Positions 27,442 through 35,682 of a stretch of DNA of 61,401 bases are shown here, in pieces. The notes beneath the pieces are model-generated. The model ran no database searches. It saw nothing but the letters and a program-made list of their open reading frames with translations, and was not told the origin of the DNA. The DNA is from JBGRQA01 sp041725895 (GTDB lineage Bacteria; Bacteroidota; Bacteroidia; Bacteroidales; Marinifilaceae): contig JBGRQA010000034.1 of the NCBI GenBank assembly GCA_041725895.1, forward strand, positions 1 to 61,401, in the 5' to 3' direction. The number at the start of each line of letters is the position of its first letter. Positions within the stretch are counted from its first letter, which is position 1. The translations under genes were made by a program, and so were the position numbers.

Positions 27442-27584
27442 GAGTATTCTATTTTGAGATTAATAATTGAGGTCTGAACCCCATTTCAAATGGCAAAGTT
27501 AACAATCCCTGTTTAAATAATCATCATAAAAAAGAGAGAAAAACAATCGTATCGAAAAAATATGTTTCCGCAATTTGCATTCGT

Positions 27585-28055
27585 TTAAGATTTTCTATCG
27601 AAAAACTTTTTAATTGCCTCTTTTCGGTAGGCGAAAATTCGGTCGATTTTTCTTTGAACGTAAGAGTTAAGCAGAACCTTTCCTATTGCTCCCATTGGGA
27701 GAATATAATGTAGTATATCCACCATTTGAACTCCTTCGGAATGCTGGAAAAACAAATGTTGATGGTGCCAAAATTTATAGGGTCCTGCACGCATTTCATC
27801 CACAAACAATTCACCCTCTTTTACCTGAGTTATTTCAGTAACCCAATTCATTCGCCACAAACCGAATGGTTTGATTCTGTATTCGATTATCATGCCCGGG
27901 TATACAGAGCCATTGAAAACTTTAGGATAAACAATTCTAAAATCCAATTGTTTCGGGGTTAATTGTTGCAGATTCCTGTGATCGGAAAAAAATTCCCACA
28001 CCTGGCCTATATCGGCTTCGATCCATTGTTCGTATTCCAATCGACACACTTCCAT
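27585..28055 (-). CDS. SRPBCC-family (START-like) protein
   Basis: Protein of 156 residues with a Bet v1/cyclase-like fold pattern: EYEQWIEADIGQVWEFFSDH at the start, MIIEYRIKPFG and WVTEITQVKEGELFVDEM in the middle, and a C-terminal helix after LLNSYVQRKIDRIFAYR. Such proteins hold hydrophobic ligands. It follows the ECF sigma gene by 74 bp and is probably co-transcribed. In light-responsive clusters of related bacteria, SRPBCC proteins accompany MerR-B12 regulators (general recollection), so a photoprotective role is plausible. Confidence 0.8.
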   Translation of the reverse strand: MEVCRLEYEQWIEADIGQVWEFFSDHRNLQQLTPKQLDFRIVYPKVFNGSVYPGMIIEYRIKPFGLWRMNWVTEITQVKEGELFVDEMRAGPYKFWHHQHLFFQHSEGVQMVDILHYILPMGAIGKVLLNSYVQRKIDRIFAYRKEAIKKFFDRKS

Positions 28056-28129
28056 TTTTTATCCATTTACTCAATGTTCGCACTTGGTTTTAACTTTGCT
28101 TCCTATAAAACAACCCAGGAAACCTTTTT

Positions 28130-28639
28130 TCATGAGGAGCGGTAATCATTTAGTTGTTTGGCTAATTCCTGTCTTCCAAGAAAAATTCGGCTTTTAACAG
28201 TTCCCATAGGGAGCTGGAGGTGTTCTGCAATTTCCTTGTATTTAAAACCATTTAGAAACATTTTAAAGGGAACCTGAAAATCTTCCTCTAAAACCTCAAT
28301 TTTTGCCATTATTTCCTTTAGATAGTAACTGGATAAAGGAGATCCCAATTCGTTTCCGTTTGTTTGAAGTGATTGATGTACCATGGCTTGCATATACATT
28401 CGCTTCTTTAGCTTTCTTCTGTAATCGTTGATGAATATGTTCTTCATAATTGAGAACAGCCATGCCTGTACATTGTTGTGCTTTAACTTGTCTCTATTGA
28501 TAAAAGCCTTCATCATAGTCTCCTGGCACAAATCCATTGCTTCGTCTCGATTGGCAGTAAGTTTCAAAGAGTAGCTATTTAGCTTCCCCTCCATTCTGCC
28601 CCACGCTTGTCTTAATTCTATCGCTGTCATAACTATCAT
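28130..28639 (-). CDS. ECF-type RNA polymerase sigma factor
   Basis: Sigma-70 family, extracytoplasmic-function group, 169 residues. Region 2 contains EAMDLCQETMMKAF and NNVQAWLFSIMKNIFINDYR; region 4 contains FNGFKYKEIAEHL and PMGTVKSRIFLGRQELAKQL. No anti-sigma gene is adjacent; instead a MerR-B12 regulator lies 190 bp upstream, as in the LitR/LitS pair of Streptomyces. Two ATGs are possible (28639 and 28630). A perfect 9-bp dyad begins 1 bp upstream of the first. Confidence 0.9.
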   Translation of the reverse strand: MIVMTAIELRQAWGRMEGKLNSYSLKLTANRDEAMDLCQETMMKAFINRDKLKHNNVQAWLFSIMKNIFINDYRRKLKKRMYMQAMVHQSLQTNGNELGSPLSSYYLKEIMAKIEVLEEDFQVPFKMFLNGFKYKEIAEHLQLPMGTVKSRIFLGRQELAKQLNDYRSS

Positions 28640-28640
28640 T

Positions 28641-28674
28641 TTTGTCTAACTAATTTCCGAAAAAATTAGACAAA
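28641..28674 (-). promoter_or_regulatory. Dyad TTTGTCTAA-N16-TTAGACAAA before the ECF sigma gene
   Basis: Perfect inverted repeat of 9 bp arms at 28641-28649 and 28666-28674, 16 bp apart, touching the start of the sigma gene. The same dyad with the same spacing occurs before the FAS1 lipoprotein gene. The 16-bp gap equals a -35/-10 spacing, so it could be the sigma factor's own promoter, giving an almost leaderless mRNA, or an operator of the MerR-B12 regulator. Confidence 0.65.
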
Positions 28675-28828
28675 AGTCAATTTTTTTTCCTACAGGTTCT
28701 GGAATCTTACTCAACAATTCTAAATAAGAAACACTGCTAATGCTTGCAGTAGGGGCGTTTGGGTAGCTTAGGTTAATTTGGTATAAATAAAGACAATGCT
28801 GTTTTTTTCCCGAAACAGGTACGAATTC

Positions 28829-29713
28829 TTACCAATTCTCTTCAATCCAGGCCTTAAACTGCCTGGGGGTGGCTATTAACTTGAAACAATTAGGAATTGA
28901 AACAGATTTATTTTTAAGAAACTGACCGGTAACTAGAATGTTTGCTTTGGGAAATTGAGATGATATGTCATTTAAATAATCCTGCAAAGCGGAAACCTGC
29001 ATAGGGGTTGTAAAACTCGTAAACAAAGTATTTGCCCCTGTGGCCTCGCATGCTTCTTTTAAGGCGGGTAATGGAACACTTTGGCCCAAAAAGAGAATAT
29101 TTACCCTATTTTTTTTTGCGAGATAGGCATAAAACAACAGTCCTATTTCGTGAAGCTCCTCCTCGCGCAGGAAGAAAATCATTCGTGGTTGACTTTCATA
29201 CTCCGCCCCAGACAGGGCGTCCAGGGCAACAAACAGCTTCTGCTTTAATAAATTGGAGATAAAATGCTCCTGGGCCGGGTTGATACTTCCCGCTTGCCAC
29301 AACACTCCAACCCGCTCAAAAAAGGGGAAAATTATATTTACTAAACATGATTCCATTCCTTCCCTCAGGATAGCGCGAGACAGGATCTTTTCAAACAAAT
29401 TTTCATCAAAGTGGACCATTGCCAATACCAGTTGATCCACCAATGCATCTGTTTTTTTTGTTTTCTTGGCAAATTCCAGCACTTGAGCCTCCAATTCTAC
29501 CTTCTCCAAACCAGCCAAATAGGAAATTTTCAGTCCCTCATTTTTCAACAGGGATACATTCAGCAGCTTTCTCAAGTCTGCATCAGAATAGTAACGAATA
29601 TTGGTTGCAGTTCGGTTTGGCACTATCAACTTGTAACGACGCTCCCATATCCTGATGGTATGGGTACTTACACCTGTTATCTGTTCCAGATCTTTAATGG
29701 AATACCTACTCAT
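28829..29713 (-). CDS. MerR-family regulator with B12-binding domain (CarH/LitR type)
   Basis: Protein of 294 residues. Residues 1-70 are a MerR winged helix (YSIKDLEQITGVSTHTIRIW, YYSDADLRKLLNVSLL). Residues about 85-170 form the B12-binding four-helix cap with the photoreceptor motif W-x9-E-H: Trp near 139 in VLWQAGSINPAQEHF. A Rossmann-type cobalamin domain follows, with ELHEIG (ExHxxG) near residue 186 offering the lower His ligand, then NILFLGQSVP and NTLFTSFTTP. This matches adenosylcobalamin light sensors that release DNA on illumination. The neighbours, an ECF sigma factor and an SRPBCC gene, fit a light-stress regulon; carotenoid or photolyase genes are not in this window. Confidence 0.88.
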   Translation of the reverse strand: MSRYSIKDLEQITGVSTHTIRIWERRYKLIVPNRTATNIRYYSDADLRKLLNVSLLKNEGLKISYLAGLEKVELEAQVLEFAKKTKKTDALVDQLVLAMVHFDENLFEKILSRAILREGMESCLVNIIFPFFERVGVLWQAGSINPAQEHFISNLLKQKLFVALDALSGAEYESQPRMIFFLREEELHEIGLLFYAYLAKKNRVNILFLGQSVPLPALKEACEATGANTLFTSFTTPMQVSALQDYLNDISSQFPKANILVTGQFLKNKSVSIPNCFKLIATPRQFKAWIEENW

Positions 29714-29802
29714 TTTCTCCTCCCTTATTTGTTTTTAACTTTGTAGAGCCGAATAAAGGAAAGCCTGCCTAAAAAGCAGACTCCCCTAATTAATCGTCGA
29801 AG

Positions 29803-31581
29803 TTATGGCAGTAGTACTTTATCAATTGCATGAATTACACCGTTAGTACCCTGAACATCAGTAGCGATCACATTGGTACTGCTATTAATTGTTACACTGG
29901 AACCCGAAACCGAGATATCCAATGAATTTCCTTCATTCAAAGTCGGTACTGAACCTGTGGCAACGTCTGCTGCCCTTACATTTCCTGACAAAACATGATA
30001 GGTTAGAATTGGAATCAAATCTTCTGCTGTCAAATCGTCTAACCCACTAATCCCAAGATCCTGAAACAATGCCTCAAAAGCGGCATTGGTAGGTGCAAAG
30101 ATGGTGAAAGGACCATCACCACTTAGGGTTCCTGCCAGATCAGCTTTCACCACAGCAGCCACCAAAATGGAGAAATTCGGATCGGCGATGGCTATATCAA
30201 CTACATGAGGTGGCAACAAAACCTTATCGATTACATGGATTACTCCATTGGAAGCCATTATGTCCGTGCTAGTCACCATTATATCCTTATTTAATCTTAC
30301 ACCGTTGTCAGTATTCAGATACAACGAAAGAGGATCACTTCCAGGAGAGTCGGTACTTAAAGTATTTGCATAGCCTGTTTGAACATCAGCAGCTTTTACT
30401 TCCGCCCCCAAGACATGGTACAATAGAATAGGAGTCAATTGTTCGGCACTAAGATCATCCAGGCCTGTAATTCCCAAGCTACTGAAAAGAGACTCAAAAG
30501 CTGCATTAGTAGGTGCAAATACAGTGAAGGGGCCTTCTCCTTTCAATGCATCAACAAGGTTGGCTTTTTTCAAAGCCGCCACCAAACTACTAAAATCACC
30601 ATTCCCCAGGGCTATATCTACAATATCATCCTGTCCATCATCGGGTATCCCCAGCACTTTATCGATTACATGTATTACTCCATTAGTGCCTTGGACATCT
30701 GTTGCAATCACTTTTGTATTTCCATCAATAGTCACACCTGAACCATCTACCATGATATCGAGAGATTTTTCAGGATTAAGTGTTGCCACAGTTCCGGAAG
30801 AAACATCCTCTGCCCTTATGTTTCCTGAAAGTACATGAGCCGTAAGAATGGGAACCAGATCCTCTGCAGTAAGATCATCTATTCCGCTTATCCCTAATTT
30901 CATGAACAAGGCTTCAAAAGCTGCATTGGTAGGTGCAAATATTGTGAATGGTCCTTCTCCACTTAGGGTATTTGCCAAATCTGCTTTTACAACTGCAGCA
31001 ACGAGAATGGAAAAGTTTGGATCTGCAATCGCTATGTCTACAACATGTTGAGGTAACAAAACTTTATCAATTACATGAATTACACCATTTGATGCAAGAA
31101 TATCCGCAGTAGTAACCATTGCATCCTTGTTCAGCCGAACACTGTTGTCTGTGTTTAAATAAAGCGAAAGAGGATCACCATCAGGGGAATCACTGCTTAA
31201 GGTATTTACGTATCCGGTTTTGACATCGGCAGCTCTTACTTCATTACCCAGTACGTGATACAAGAGTATGGGAGTCAATTGCTCTGCTGTAAGATCATCC
31301 AAACCTGAGATGCCAAGATCGTTAAATAAAGCATTGAATGCACTGTTTGTTGGAGCAAACACAGTAAAGGGTCCATTCCCTTGCAGAGCTCCCACAAGAT
31401 CAGCCTTTTGCAAGGCAGCCACAAGAGTACTAAAATCACTATTCCCCACCGCAATTTCTACAATATCAGGAGTTACGATCACAACTAAATCATCATCATC
31501 GTCGTTGCAAGCCATTGGTACAGACAAAAAGAGTCCCACCACCATCATCAATAATCCAAATCTCATCATTTTTGCCTTCAT
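29803..31581 (-). CDS. Lipoprotein with four fasciclin (FAS1) domains
   Basis: Protein of 592 residues with a lipoprotein signal (GLFLSVPMAC, Cys near residue 25) and an acidic spacer of Asp residues. Four FAS1 domains follow, at about 38-178, 180-315, 322-456 and 457-592, each with the core GPFTVFAPTNSAF or GPFTIFAPTNAAF and NGVIHVIDKVL. Domains 1 and 3 are nearly alike, as are 2 and 4, so a two-domain unit was duplicated. FAS1 domains mediate surface adhesion. The promoter region carries the same dyad as the neighbouring ECF sigma gene. Confidence 0.93.
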   Translation of the reverse strand: MKAKMMRFGLLMMVVGLFLSVPMACNDDDDDLVVIVTPDIVEIAVGNSDFSTLVAALQKADLVGALQGNGPFTVFAPTNSAFNALFNDLGISGLDDLTAEQLTPILLYHVLGNEVRAADVKTGYVNTLSSDSPDGDPLSLYLNTDNSVRLNKDAMVTTADILASNGVIHVIDKVLLPQHVVDIAIADPNFSILVAAVVKADLANTLSGEGPFTIFAPTNAAFEALFMKLGISGIDDLTAEDLVPILTAHVLSGNIRAEDVSSGTVATLNPEKSLDIMVDGSGVTIDGNTKVIATDVQGTNGVIHVIDKVLGIPDDGQDDIVDIALGNGDFSSLVAALKKANLVDALKGEGPFTVFAPTNAAFESLFSSLGITGLDDLSAEQLTPILLYHVLGAEVKAADVQTGYANTLSTDSPGSDPLSLYLNTDNGVRLNKDIMVTSTDIMASNGVIHVIDKVLLPPHVVDIAIADPNFSILVAAVVKADLAGTLSGDGPFTIFAPTNAAFEALFQDLGISGLDDLTAEDLIPILTYHVLSGNVRAADVATGSVPTLNEGNSLDISVSGSSVTINSSTNVIATDVQGTNGVIHAIDKVLLP

Positions 31582-31631
31582 AACACTATCTTTTTAATTG
31601 GTTTCTGAATGCAAGACAATGGAAATGAATT

Positions 31632-31665
31632 TTTGTTTAGAAAAATCACTAAAAAGTTAGACAAA
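31632..31665 (-). promoter_or_regulatory. Dyad TTTGTTTAG-N16-TTAGACAAA before the FAS1 gene
   Basis: Imperfect copy of the dyad in front of the ECF sigma gene, with one arm exact (31657-31665), the other differing at two positions (31632-31640) and the same 16-bp spacing. It lies about 50 bp upstream of the FAS1 start, an ordinary promoter distance. It overlaps the T run of the symporter terminator. Confidence 0.6.
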
Positions 31666-31668
31666 AAA

Positions 31669-31695
31669 AATCCCGCAACCAAAGATTGCGGGATT
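31669..31695 (-). terminator. Terminator of the symporter gene
   Basis: Perfect 10-bp stem AATCCCGCAA/TTGCGGGATT with a 7-nt loop and a following run of eight T on the minus strand. Confidence 0.9.
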
Positions 31696-31715
31696 CTACT
31701 CCTTTTCTATTCCAT

Positions 31716-33020
31716 CTATTTTTGAGCAACCTGAGTTACCACCTGTGGTTTGTAGACAAGTTTCCCTTCTGACTGGGCTACAATTGTTGACACCGTAGCA
31801 TCACCCGTGACATTTACTACTGTTCTCAACATATCCAAGGGGCGGTCAATTCCTAGAATTAAGGCAAGCCCTTCAACAGGAATCCCGGCAGAAGTCAGAA
31901 CGATAATTAGCATGACAATACTTCCTCCGGGTACCCCTGGAGTACCTATGGAGGCTACAGTAGCTGTAAATACGATCATCAATTGCTGTACAAAGGACAG
32001 CTCCGTTCCAAAAACCTGAGCGATAAAAACAGCTGCAATGGCCTGGTAACAACTCGTTCCGTCCATATTAATTGTAACTCCTACGGGCAAAACAAAACTT
32101 GCTACCTCGTTGGGAACGCCTAACTCATTTTCAACTTGCTCCATGGTGACCGGCAGTGTTGCTGCACTTGAACTGGTTGAAAATGCAAGAAGTTGCGCAG
32201 GCGCCATACTTTTGTAGAAGTGACTATATTTAACTGGAGTGAATAGTTTTAGAAACAATGGGTAGATCAGGAAGATCATTATCAACAATCCCAGAATCAC
32301 CGTTAGCCCATAAAGGCCGAGAGCGGAGAAAAGATCAGTATCCCCTGAAAAATCAACAATAAGGCCTGCCATAAGTGCAAAAACACCATAGGGAGCAAAA
32401 GCCATGATAATATCAATAATTTTTAGAATGATGGCATCCACTCCATCAAAAAAATCACGAACCACTTTAATTTTCTTTTCCTCAAGCATTACCATTGCAA
32501 CCCCAAACAGCACAGCAAAGAATATAATCTGAAGCATTTTTGAGTTATCGGTTGCAGCCTGAAAGAAGTTACTGGGAACCATATCCACAAGGAACTGAAG
32601 AGGGGATTCATCGCTCACCTCTCTGGCAAGATCCTGTTTGGCTGTAACAGTACCTCCAAATTTTTCCTGAAGCTCTAGCTTCTTGGCCTGGGGAAAAGTA
32701 TCGCCTGGAGCTATACTATTGACCAATAACAGACCAAAACTTACAGCAATTACAGTTGATACTACATAGAGGGATATGGTTTTTAAACCGATACGAGACA
32801 GTTTGGATATATTGGTTAAACTGGAGATTCCTTTAACAAGGGAGACAAAGATCAGGGGAACTGCGATTAATTTCAGAAGATTGAGGAAAATGGCTCCCCA
32901 GGGTTTGACCCAATCTAAAGTAAAGTGGTTTAATTTGAAGTGAACGGCGAGCATTCCCGCAAAAGCACCCAATACCATTCCGAGCAGAATGCGGGCGTAA
33001 AGAGGCATTTTTTTCTTCAT
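31716..33020 (-). CDS. Dicarboxylate/amino acid:cation symporter (DAACS, GltP type)
   Basis: Integral membrane transporter of 434 residues; ATG at 33020 (MKKKMPLYARI) is chosen over an upstream TTG. Diagnostic blocks are FLNLLKLIAVPLIFVSLVKG, the serine-rich hairpin AFSTSSSAATLPVT, the Na/substrate helix VLPVGVTINMDGTSCYQAIA and the second hairpin GTPGVPGGSIVML. It takes up acidic amino acids or C4-dicarboxylates with Na or H ions; specificity cannot be fixed from sequence. Confidence 0.93.
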   Translation of the reverse strand: MKKKMPLYARILLGMVLGAFAGMLAVHFKLNHFTLDWVKPWGAIFLNLLKLIAVPLIFVSLVKGISSLTNISKLSRIGLKTISLYVVSTVIAVSFGLLLVNSIAPGDTFPQAKKLELQEKFGGTVTAKQDLAREVSDESPLQFLVDMVPSNFFQAATDNSKMLQIIFFAVLFGVAMVMLEEKKIKVVRDFFDGVDAIILKIIDIIMAFAPYGVFALMAGLIVDFSGDTDLFSALGLYGLTVILGLLIMIFLIYPLFLKLFTPVKYSHFYKSMAPAQLLAFSTSSSAATLPVTMEQVENELGVPNEVASFVLPVGVTINMDGTSCYQAIAAVFIAQVFGTELSFVQQLMIVFTATVASIGTPGVPGGSIVMLIIVLTSAGIPVEGLALILGIDRPLDMLRTVVNVTGDATVSTIVAQSEGKLVYKPQVVTQVAQK

Positions 33021-33096
33021 AGAAAGATTATTTTTAAAGAACCTGACTGACAATTGTCAAATAGCTTTAAAGTTAATGCATGCCTTTATAAAAACA

Positions 33097-33125
33097 AAAC
33101 CCGGCAACCTAAGGTTACCGGGTTT
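33097..33125 (-). terminator. Terminator of the FKBP gene
   Basis: Stem AAACCCGG-AACCT / AGGTT-CCGGGTTT with one mismatch, followed by T-rich sequence on the minus strand. Confidence 0.88.
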
Positions 33126-33147
33126 GAAATAAAATATTTTTTAGAAC

Positions 33148-33690
33148 TTAGCAAGAACAACCGCCGCCGCAGCTTCCGCTATCACAGCTTCCACTGTCGC
33201 AACCACCCTGAGGAGCAGTAGCTTGTTGAATTTCTTCCGGAGTAGCTTCTCTAACTTCAATTACTTCACCTTTGAAATACAAATCATCACCAGCAAGAGG
33301 ATGGTTAAAGTCCATTTTAACAGTTGCTTCAGCAACTTCCAAAACGATACCGTTCATTCTTCTTCCAGCGCTATCCTGCATAGGTACAACGTTTCCTTCT
33401 TTGATAACCTCTGTATCAATTTCACCATTCACCTCGAAAATATTCTTGGGAAGGTCGATCACAGCTTCTTCAGACGCTTCACCATAAGCTTCAGCAGAAG
33501 TCAATTTGAAATCGAATGCATCACCCATATTTAAGCCGGTAAGGTTTTCTTCAAACTTTTCCAACATCTGACCTGCACCGTAAAGAAAGGTCAAAGGAGT
33601 TTCTTTAACTGCTTTTTCAATTACTTCTCCTTGTGGATCGGTTTTCAATTCATAAATTACTGAAACAACCTTATCTTTTGAGATGTTCAT
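33148..33690 (-). CDS. FKBP-type peptidyl-prolyl isomerase, SlyD-like
   Basis: Protein of 180 residues. An FKBP domain (VSVIYELKTDPQGEVIEKAV, then FLYGAGQMLEKFEENLTGL) is split by the IF chaperone insert (residues about 70-125), and DFNHPLAGDDLYFKGEV closes the fold. The C-terminal tail from residue 160 is Gly/Ser/Asp/Cys-rich with seven Cys and no His, a metal-binding tail like SlyD's but Cys-only. It acts as a folding helper and possibly metal carrier. Confidence 0.92.
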   Translation of the reverse strand: MNISKDKVVSVIYELKTDPQGEVIEKAVKETPLTFLYGAGQMLEKFEENLTGLNMGDAFDFKLTSAEAYGEASEEAVIDLPKNIFEVNGEIDTEVIKEGNVVPMQDSAGRRMNGIVLEVAEATVKMDFNHPLAGDDLYFKGEVIEVREATPEEIQQATAPQGGCDSGSCDSGSCGGGCSC

Positions 33691-33839
33691 AATATTTAGA
33701 TTAAATTTTAAAAATTGGGTTCACTCAAATCCTGAATTTCCCTGTAATTAAATACAAAGAAAATACAATTATCTATCAATTCAAATAAAAAACTGAAAAC
33801 ATCTAGAAAATTTAATACTTTCTCCTCCTATATACTGAA

Positions 33840-33861
33840 AAAGCCCGATTTATCGGGCTTT
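33840..33861 (-). terminator. Terminator of the thioredoxin-like gene
   Basis: Perfect 10-bp stem AAAGCCCGAT/ATCGGGCTTT with a 2-nt centre, just after the stop at 33887; the T tail is short. Confidence 0.8.
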
Positions 33862-33886
33862 GAAGAAAAACATACCGGTAAAATAC

Positions 33887-34372
33887 TTACTTATAGTTGG
33901 CAGGATTTAGAGCATCAGGTCTCCAATTGTAAAGAAAGGATTTCACTTTTTTTAGATCATAGCCCTTTCCAGATTCCAAATTGCCACTATTCTGTGTATG
34001 AATTCGTTGCCCATCGCTATTTAAAACCACCAGAACCGGAAAGCCAAACCGGTGTGGGTACTCCAGACTTTTCATTACCTCTTTGTTCTTATTTTCTTTA
34101 CTGTAATTCACTTCAAGAAAAACATAATTATCCTTAATCAGTTGATTCACCTCCGGTTGCTCTTCGAAATATTTATGCAGACGAATGCACCAGGGGCACC
34201 AATTTCCTCCAACTTGCAGAAGTACATGTTTTCCCTCCTTTTTTGCCTGGGCAACAACTTTTTCGATCTCCGCTTTTGCGTCCGCCTTTGGGTTGTAAAT
34301 TTTTTGTGCTGTTGCTCCATAGGATAGTCCAAGAAACACCATCGCACCGAAAATCATCTTCAACATCTTCAT
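33887..34372 (-). CDS. Secreted thioredoxin-like protein
   Basis: Protein of 161 residues with a Sec signal peptide (MIFGAMVFLGLSYGATAQ, cleavage after about residue 22) and a thioredoxin_7-type fold: HVLLQVGGNWCPWCIRLHKY with the CPWC redox pair, and GFPVLVVLNSDG with the cis-Pro. It probably reduces disulfides in the periplasm. No lipobox is present. It sits between the FKBP gene and the end of the gas-vesicle operon, with its own terminator. Confidence 0.85.
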   Translation of the reverse strand: MKMLKMIFGAMVFLGLSYGATAQKIYNPKADAKAEIEKVVAQAKKEGKHVLLQVGGNWCPWCIRLHKYFEEQPEVNQLIKDNYVFLEVNYSKENKNKEVMKSLEYPHRFGFPVLVVLNSDGQRIHTQNSGNLESGKGYDLKKVKSFLYNWRPDALNPANYK

Positions 34373-34614
34373 TTTCTGTAATTTTTTGTTTTACGCAATT
34401 GGTTATAGCCAGCTAATTTACTGGTTTTTTCACAAAAACAATGATGATATTATTGAAAACGTTTTTTTCAGCTCTCGGCTTCAAATATTTGTTTGGCTTC
34501 CGCTTTTCTATAGCATAGTTATTCGAATATTTTTTGACCGTCAGTGAACCAGGAATCAACTCTCCAAGGAAATCTCGACTTCAAGAATTGCTTATTGAAT
34601 ACTAGCTTTAGGTC

Positions 34615-35295
34615 TTATTTTTTTACCAAATATTGAGACAGTTCCATAAATCGATCTCTGTACCTGGTGTGCAGAGGAAGTAGTTTGTGATATTCACGCA
34701 CCTTTGCGGTTTCTTTCAGCTCAATAATCTGAATGTCCTTCGGTAATTTATTTTTCACCTTATGATAGGCCCCAATAAAAAGAATACCAGTTTCGTTTTC
34801 CCCAAGAGTTTCAGCAATTCTACGAGCAATATACTTGTCTCGTTTTTTCAGTAGCCTGCCCTTGGTTAACTTGTAGGAAATCAACCTTAGTATTTTTTTT
34901 GTTCTTGATTTTGTTTGGGTTATGGCCTGAAGGCTCTTCAATTCCTCTCTGACAAGCTCCAAATCTTCTGTTTGAACAATGATTGCACCTCGCTGAATGA
35001 GGTCGGAAACAATTTCATAGTTCTTACTCCCCGATTTGATGCTATCCTCTATTATTTTCATGGCAATTTCCCCATCAGTCACCATTCCATCCTGGTATAT
35101 CTTGGTGCCTTTAATATAGAGGTCGATGGTTTCAAAATAGTAGGCTATGGCATCCCAAAACCCATCGATGGTCTGGATGTGATTCTGCCAAAACTCTTGT
35201 CCAAATTCAGCAACCCCTCTCCGATTCAGGGTTTTTGCCATAGAGCCCAGATCGGCACTGGAATGAATAATGGGGACGTAGATCAGGTTTCTCAT
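34615..35295 (-). CDS. Uncharacterised gas-vesicle-operon protein, 226 residues
   Basis: Last gene of the gas-vesicle operon, 2 bp after the stop of the preceding 89-residue gene. I do not recognise the family. Visible features: a start MRNLIYVPIIHSSADLGSM, a helical middle rich in Lys and Arg (KSRTKKILRLISYKLTKGRL) and a beta-type block TGILFIGAYHKV followed by DIQIIELKE, which has the flavour of a small alpha/beta domain. No signal peptide or membrane segment. Co-transcription with gvp genes suggests an accessory role, otherwise unknown. Confidence 0.6.
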   Translation of the reverse strand: MRNLIYVPIIHSSADLGSMAKTLNRRGVAEFGQEFWQNHIQTIDGFWDAIAYYFETIDLYIKGTKIYQDGMVTDGEIAMKIIEDSIKSGSKNYEIVSDLIQRGAIIVQTEDLELVREELKSLQAITQTKSRTKKILRLISYKLTKGRLLKKRDKYIARRIAETLGENETGILFIGAYHKVKNKLPKDIQIIELKETAKVREYHKLLPLHTRYRDRFMELSQYLVKK

Positions 35296-35297
35296 GG

Positions 35298-35567
35298 CTA
35301 GGCAAGACTTTTAGCGTTAATAATTAAATCTGCAGTTCTTTTGTGTAAGCCCGCTACAATCTGACAATTCTGACAATCCGTAGAATGTTCATCAAAGCGG
35401 GAACAATTCAATAGCGAATCGACTTCCCCCATTACTTCTTCTGCATATTTTGCTTTGTCCAGTATATTTCGAGCCCGATTTATTTTAGGCTTGATGCGAT
35501 TCAACACCTTGAATTTGTCAAGGAAAATATCGCATTTTATTCCGTTCCTATCTTCTCGATTTTTCAT
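35298..35567 (-). CDS. Small Cys-containing gas-vesicle-operon protein
   Basis: Protein of 89 residues without a recognised family. It is mostly helical (FKVLNRIKPKINRARNILDK) and has a cysteine group NCSRFDEHSTDCQNCQ (C-x11-C-x2-C), plus Cys13, that could bind a metal or sense redox. It lies between gvpK and the terminal 226-residue gene and is nearly contiguous with the latter. Confidence 0.6.
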   Translation of the reverse strand: MKNREDRNGIKCDIFLDKFKVLNRIKPKINRARNILDKAKYAEEVMGEVDSLLNCSRFDEHSTDCQNCQIVAGLHKRTADLIINAKSLA

Positions 35568-35682
35568 ACTACTGATATTAATTGTTTCTAATTGTCAGAA
35601 CATTTTCAAATCCCCTGAACTTTTCCCCCTCCCTAAATTGCGGCCTATCCGGCCCATTCAGGAAAGGTTATCCGAACAGGCA

